Source: Galbula dea
Taxonomy: Eukaryota; Chordata; Aves; Piciformes; Galbulidae
DNA length: 64,000 nt
NCBI GenBank assembly: GCA_013399015.1
Contig: VWZX01010908.1
Location: 62,001 to 126,000 of the forward strand
Direction: 5' to 3'
Below are positions 59,159-64,000 of this stretch, in pieces. A program made the position numbers and the translations under genes. The notes below the pieces were generated by a model, which was not told where the DNA came from, did not search any database, and worked only from the letters and a program-made list of their open reading frames with translations. Position 1 is the stretch's first letter, and each line of letters starts with the position of its first letter.

Positions 59159-61474
59159 GCACAGAGGTGAAAAGCTGCTCTGTGGATCTGCAGCCAGGCA
59201 GGTTTCAGGTGACTCCTCCAGAAGCCTGGGGAGGTTCAGGTGTCAGACATCTCTTCTGCTGTCTCTTGAAGCAGGTTCCTACAAGCACAGTTCCAGCCAC
59301 ATTCCCTCACTCCTGCACTATCTGCTGTGGTCCTGCTGCCTCATGCCAGGGTATTTTTGCCAGGCAGAGCCTCAGCCCTGAAGCTCACTGACCCTGTTCT
59401 GCAGCCTGTGTGCCAGGGACTCCTCCAAAGCACCCTGCCAGTGTGCTCCACCAAGCACTGCCACAGCTTTCTCCCTGGAGAGGAGCTGAGCCTTGGCAGG
59501 GCCAAACCTTTGAGAAATCACTTTTCTATTCTTTTTTTCCCCTTTCTCAAGAGAATTTCCAAGTCTCTGGGTGTCTTCCCTTGCTCTCTGGCAGAGCCAT
59601 GCTCCTCTTTCAGTCAGCACCCCTCTTGTCTCTGCAGAGGTGCAGAACCAACACAGCAGGAGCACAGAGCAGACAGATTGGGGTTAGCAGCAGCCCCAGT
59701 GGCTAAGTGGACTGACTGATGCTTTTAATAACCACAGCTGCTATTCTTGGTGCTGATGATGTAGCAGTTATCACCAGATACAGAGGGAATTAAAGTGGAT
59801 CTGAGGAGAGTACTTACTTTTCATCTCTGCCTGCCTGCTGCCTTGGCTCCTGCTCCTGCCATTCCTGCAGGGAGACACCACTGCCTCCAGCAAGGAACCC
59901 AAATCCTCAATCCCTTGGTTTAACAGCTGGAATACTGCAAGCTTCTTTCTGTCTGTGGTCATCTAAGGACACTGGAAACCATTGCAAAGTTTTGTGGTTT
60001 GATTTTTTTGTGCTTTCTTTGGGCCTGTCAGCTCAGAAGCAAAGAACTCAGGCTGAGCTAAGTTATGGCATTAGTTACTTGATTAAGATGCATTTTTTTC
60101 CCCCAGAAACTCTATTTCTGTGTGAATGTTTCCAACAGTGGGTTGCAAGTGTTCCTTTATAGCCCCAGAGAGATTTGAAGGCCAATCATGGAAGGGGGAG
60201 CAGCCCCTCTGCAGGTTTGGGGGTAAAACACAGGGTTACAATCCCCTTCCTGCAGGCATGAACTGAGAGGTAGAGCTCCAGTTCCCCAGCCACCATCCCT
60301 GGATGAATTTTCCTGCTCTCAGCCCTTAGCAGCTGAAGTCTCCATCAAGATTCTCTGAGGCAGCAGCAGTCCTGACCCTGGAAGGTTTCAGCAAGCAGAG
60401 GCACAGAGGATTAGGAATCTATGATATTTTAGCCCTTTATTTTTTCCTCCATCAATTTGGAACAGCATGGGTCCAGTAAATCTATTTCTACTCATGCTCT
60501 GAGCACTGCAGAAATAGCTGCAAGGGCCTTGTTTGGTGGCTCAGAGGGCAGCTTTTTTGGCATACATGGCACTACAGCAAAGGCATGCTAGAAAAATGAG
60601 GCAGGGGCCACAGAACCAAGAGGTCAAGCAATTGAAGAGAACAAATGTGAAGGGAGAGACCAAGTGCAGGATGAAAACAAGCACAGGCAGGAAGAAATCC
60701 TGCCTGCTACAGGACAAGCACAGCCAGAAGAGGACAACCATTGCATTTCTGCCATTAACACCCATAGGGATGCAGAAGAGTGGCTTGCAGGGGAGCACAC
60801 CTCAGCAGGTCACTGAGCCTGAGCTGATCCCCAGCAGCAGTGTCACAGCAGCTGCTGCAGCTCCCAGGGACTCACCTGCAAGGTAACAAACCCAGGTGGT
60901 GAGGAACAAGGACCAACCATCCCTCAGGGTGGCACCACACAACCAAGGGGACACTGTGGCCTTCAGGGGTCTGCTTGTGACCTGCAGACTCAGTTATAAC
61001 TTAGTTATAACTCAGTATTCCTTTAAGGAGTCAGATCCTGGCTACATGCACTAAACCAAGAAGTTCCTGGGGCAAGTCAGGCACCAAAGGGTTGATCAAA
61101 ATCAAGCAGGTTAAAAGGTCACCTTCCTGCTCTGCACAGGTGACTGAAAGAGGCAGGGAGAAGCCAGCTTCCAGGCATTTGCTCATTGCTCTCCAACCAT
61201 TTGAATTTCTGCACTCATTAAATCAGCATTATCAATGCTTGCCTCATTTCCCCTCTCCTACAAGAGCTCAGTTTATTCCATCCAAATCCTCAGAGACAGC
61301 TTCCTGTCTCCCTACTCTCACCCACTTGAATGCTTAACTCTTCTCCTGGTCCACCTCCAGCCTCCCAGGGAGCAGAGGTCACAAGATAAGCTCCCCCATG
61401 GACCTCCAGCCCTTACATCTCTGGATGGGGAAGGACCAGCCCATGCCTCTGATCTCCAGCCTGAGCTTCCCTTC
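59159..61474. other. Intergenic DNA, no gene seen
   Basis: No supported exon. An AATAAA on the minus strand at about 60436-60441 is isolated and not tied to a recognisable transcript. Confidence 0.45.
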
Positions 61475-61865
61475 AGAATCACATGTTAGGGGTTGGAGGG
61501 GACCTCTGGAGATCTCTAGCCCAACCTCTCTGCTAAAGCAGAGTCACCCAGAGCAGGCTGCACAGGAGTCAGATCCAGGTGGGTTTCAGATCTCTCCAGA
61601 GATGGAGACTCCACAACCCCTCTGGGCAGCCTGGGCCAGGGCTCTGCCACCTTCAAAGGAAAGTTCTTCCTCATGTTCAGGTGAAACTTCCTCTGTTCCA
61701 GTTGTGCCTGTTCCCTCTTGTCCTGTCCCTGGGCACCACTGAGCAAAGCCTGGCCCCAGCCTCCTGCCCCGATCCGTGAAGTATTGATAAGCATTGATCA
61801 GCTCCCCCCTCAGCCTGCTCTTCTTCAGGCTAACCAGCCCCATCTCCCTCAATCTTTCCCAGCCT
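61475..61865 (-). mobile_element. CR1 LINE 3' fragment, about 390 bp
   Basis: Inverted CR1 from cagaatcacatgttaggggt through ctctgggcagcctgggccag to gcctgctcttcttcaggcta. Same subfamily as the sense copy at 15045-15415. Confidence 0.95.
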
Positions 61866-64000
61866 CCTGGGTTACCTCCTCTACCTGCAGTCCCCCTGGA
61901 CCATTTCCCCATGGCTTAGGCAGGATTTTGATCTCTCAGCTGAAACAAAGTGGAGTCAAGTTTAGCATAGCCCATGGACACAGCCCATGTACACAGCCTC
62001 ACATCACCCCTCCCCTGGGATGTTTTGCCATTGTCTGTTTTGAAAGAGAAGGGTAATTGTTTTTGGAACAGTGAGAGCATCTTCAGAAGGAGGTGACATT
62101 GTGGCTGCTGGTGCTTCCATGGCAACCTGCATTTGTTTCTCAGAGCTGTTTCATGATAATTAATACACCAGGTCCATTCACGTGGCTCCTGGTCAGGGTG
62201 CAGGGCATGGACCCCACTGGGGCTTTCCTGGCTTGCACAAAATATTTAACACCAAAGAATCAGGAGAAAGAACTTTCTCTGGTGTGTTCTGGCTGCTGGG
62301 ACAAAGCAGTGCCAGGGAGACACCAGATCCCCTCTGCTAGCCCAGAGAGCAGGAGCACATTTGCTGACAGTAGCTGGGCAGAGCCTGATGACATCTCCCC
62401 CACATGATGACAAAGCAGCCAGAGAAGCCTCATGCTGTAGATCACACCAGATGGAACAAGGCAGAGCTTGTTACTCAGCCACAGCAATGAATCCAGGGCT
62501 CACCTCTTCATGGACAGGCAAACACGAGCTGCTCTTCCCTGCCATGCTATGCTGACGTGTCCAGACCTGGCCAAGAAGTGAAGAGATTCAGGGAACTGCA
62601 CCAACAAACCCCTGAGGCTTGGAGAACTTGGGTATCTCTTGCTCCCTCCCTGCTACAGGCTCTGGAGGAATGTTCAGCTGAAGGTGGGAGGGTGTGGGGG
62701 GAATGAGATCAAAGCTGCAGTCACCTACCCCAGCAGGAATAAAGACAAAGCTGGGAGAAGAGCCTGAGGATGAACTGCCTCCAGGCTGGGATCCTCCCAC
62801 ATCCCCCAGGTGAAGCAGCAGGTTCTCAGCTGGGATAAGGATTGCCAAAGCAAATTCAGGTCCTGCAAGCTGTGGCTAGGAAGGATTGGGTAGGTGCTAT
62901 GACATAGTCTTGGCTCCGGCATGAAGCCAGAGGGGTTTTCCTGCTCCAGCAACTGCAGCCTTTCAGGGGACACACAAAACCAAGTGGCTGGACCCAATAG
63001 AGCTATCAAACATCCAGTGGCACTTTCACAGGAGGAGGAGGGTGAGCCCCAGGGTCCTGGCTGGACTCCAATTCAGATAATTATGTTCTGCCAACCTTCA
63101 TTCTCCCTGCAGCTCCAATTGGATCTGGGATTTGGAGGCTTTTCTCTGCTGGGATGGATTCCTGGCCCTTTTTCCTGCTGACTAGACTCCTAAAATAATA
63201 AACTAAAATGATCCAAACAATAAAACAAACCTCAAACCAACCAAAACCTCCCCAAAAATCCCTCACCAAGCCTTCATGTGAAACCAGCATCAGTCTGGGA
63301 AGAAATCAGTTATCTTTGCAGGTTCCCAAATGCACTCCATAAAGGCATTCAAGAAGTCTGGGTGCCTCTGCCACTTGGTGCCACCTCCTTCCAGGAGGCT
63401 GTGCCACAGGCAGCTTACAGACACTGCCCTATTCCACAGTTAAACCCCTGACATCCTTCAGCAGGCACAGTAAAGATCCCCAAGTGCTGGACACTTGCTG
63501 GAGAGCCTGGCCCAGCACAGGTTGGAAGCTAAGAGCTCTGCTCTCCCTCGTTGACCTCTCTCCTGCTGAGTGCAGTGCTCGAAAGGGGATATCAAGTGAT
63601 CAACAGCAAGGGTAAATTAGGGTAGTGAAAGGGAGAGACCTCTCGCTGGACCTGTGCCTTGGTATCACTTAAAGAGGCTTGAGAGGCTTAATTGTAGGCT
63701 CTGGCAGAGTGCAGGGAGGCTGCTTCAGCCCCTGCTTGTGTAGCCACAGCTACGAGAGCAGCAGCTGCCCCAGCTCCTGCAATCCCACAGTCAGGCAGTG
63801 GCTAGCAGTGCTGGGGTGACCCAAACATTCCCATGTCCCTGGGAATTACAGTGAAAAGAAAGCTGCTGAGACTCTTTTGGCTGAACACACAAACCCCTGA
63901 AGCCCCAGACAAGCCTGTGTTTGTTTGCTCACTGCTGTGGCTCCTGTTGTCAGGATCTGTCAGGGGGTTTCCCTCTGTATTTCACTGCTGTGGGAGCACT
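61866..64000. other. Intergenic DNA to window end, nothing recognised
   Basis: No exon, RNA gene or clear interspersed repeat seen. A/C-rich simple stretch at about 63185-63260. Confidence 0.45.

Noticed and set aside
60436..60441. AATAAA on the minus strand as the end of an upstream gene such as MACO1
   Set aside because: No GT-rich downstream element or conserved coding exon is visible nearby; a lone hexamer is expected by chance.
60541..60886. Overlapping frames: a basic plus-strand protein and a hydrophobic minus-strand one
   Set aside because: Neither resembles a known family, neither has splice context, and the pair arises from A-rich DNA read in opposite directions.
1..64000. Search by eye for tRNA, rRNA, snRNA, CRISPR arrays, phage or bacterial genes and intact retroviral genes
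   Set aside because: No diagnostic motif was found on either strand; the window is ordinary avian chromosome sequence.

Overview
The window is vertebrate nuclear DNA from a bird. It has small GT-AG exons far apart, two CpG-island promoters, and about twenty 3'-end fragments of CR1 LINEs, the dominant interspersed repeat of birds. Several CR1 copies are so alike that the subfamily must have been active recently. That is reminiscent of CR1-rich lineages such as woodpeckers and relatives, but the species is a guess.

Two protein-coding genes can be read, both on the minus strand. LDLRAP1 (the ARH clathrin adaptor for LDL-receptor endocytosis) lies wholly inside the window. It has nine coding exons from an ATG at 42051 to a TGA at 27305-27307. 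The exons join in frame to 306 codons, and a 3' UTR of about 2 kb ends at an AATAAA near 25340. MAN1C1 (Golgi alpha-1,2-mannosidase IC) is represented only by coding exon 1 (3514-2921). Its catalytic exons lie beyond the left edge, and bases 1-2920 are its first intron. The order LDLRAP1 then MAN1C1 on one strand matches human 1p36.11 as I recall it.

Layout: 1-2920, MAN1C1 intron 1, with a 39-bp minisatellite against the donor. 2921-4000, MAN1C1 exon 1 and CpG island. 5100-5450, a separate promoter-like cluster with five CCAAT boxes, a GC box and a TATA box pointing along the plus strand, with no recognisable gene after it. 5450-25300, about 20 kb of intergenic DNA with CR1 fragments and AT-rich stretches. 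25300-42051, LDLRAP1. 42052-42250, its TATA-less promoter with octamer and CRE-like motifs. 42500-64000, gene-poor DNA with CR1 fragments and no exon I can support. MACO1, which I would expect upstream of LDLRAP1, is not seen.

The two genes work in separate steps of membrane traffic: N-glycan trimming in the Golgi (MAN1C1) and clathrin-mediated uptake of lipoprotein receptors (LDLRAP1). I found no rRNA, tRNA, CRISPR, prokaryotic or viral gene. The most unusual local features are the promoter-like cluster at 5.1-5.4 kb, the microsatellites beside the splice sites of the LDLRAP1 clathrin-box and AP-2-box exons, and minisatellites directly after the first-exon donors of both genes.
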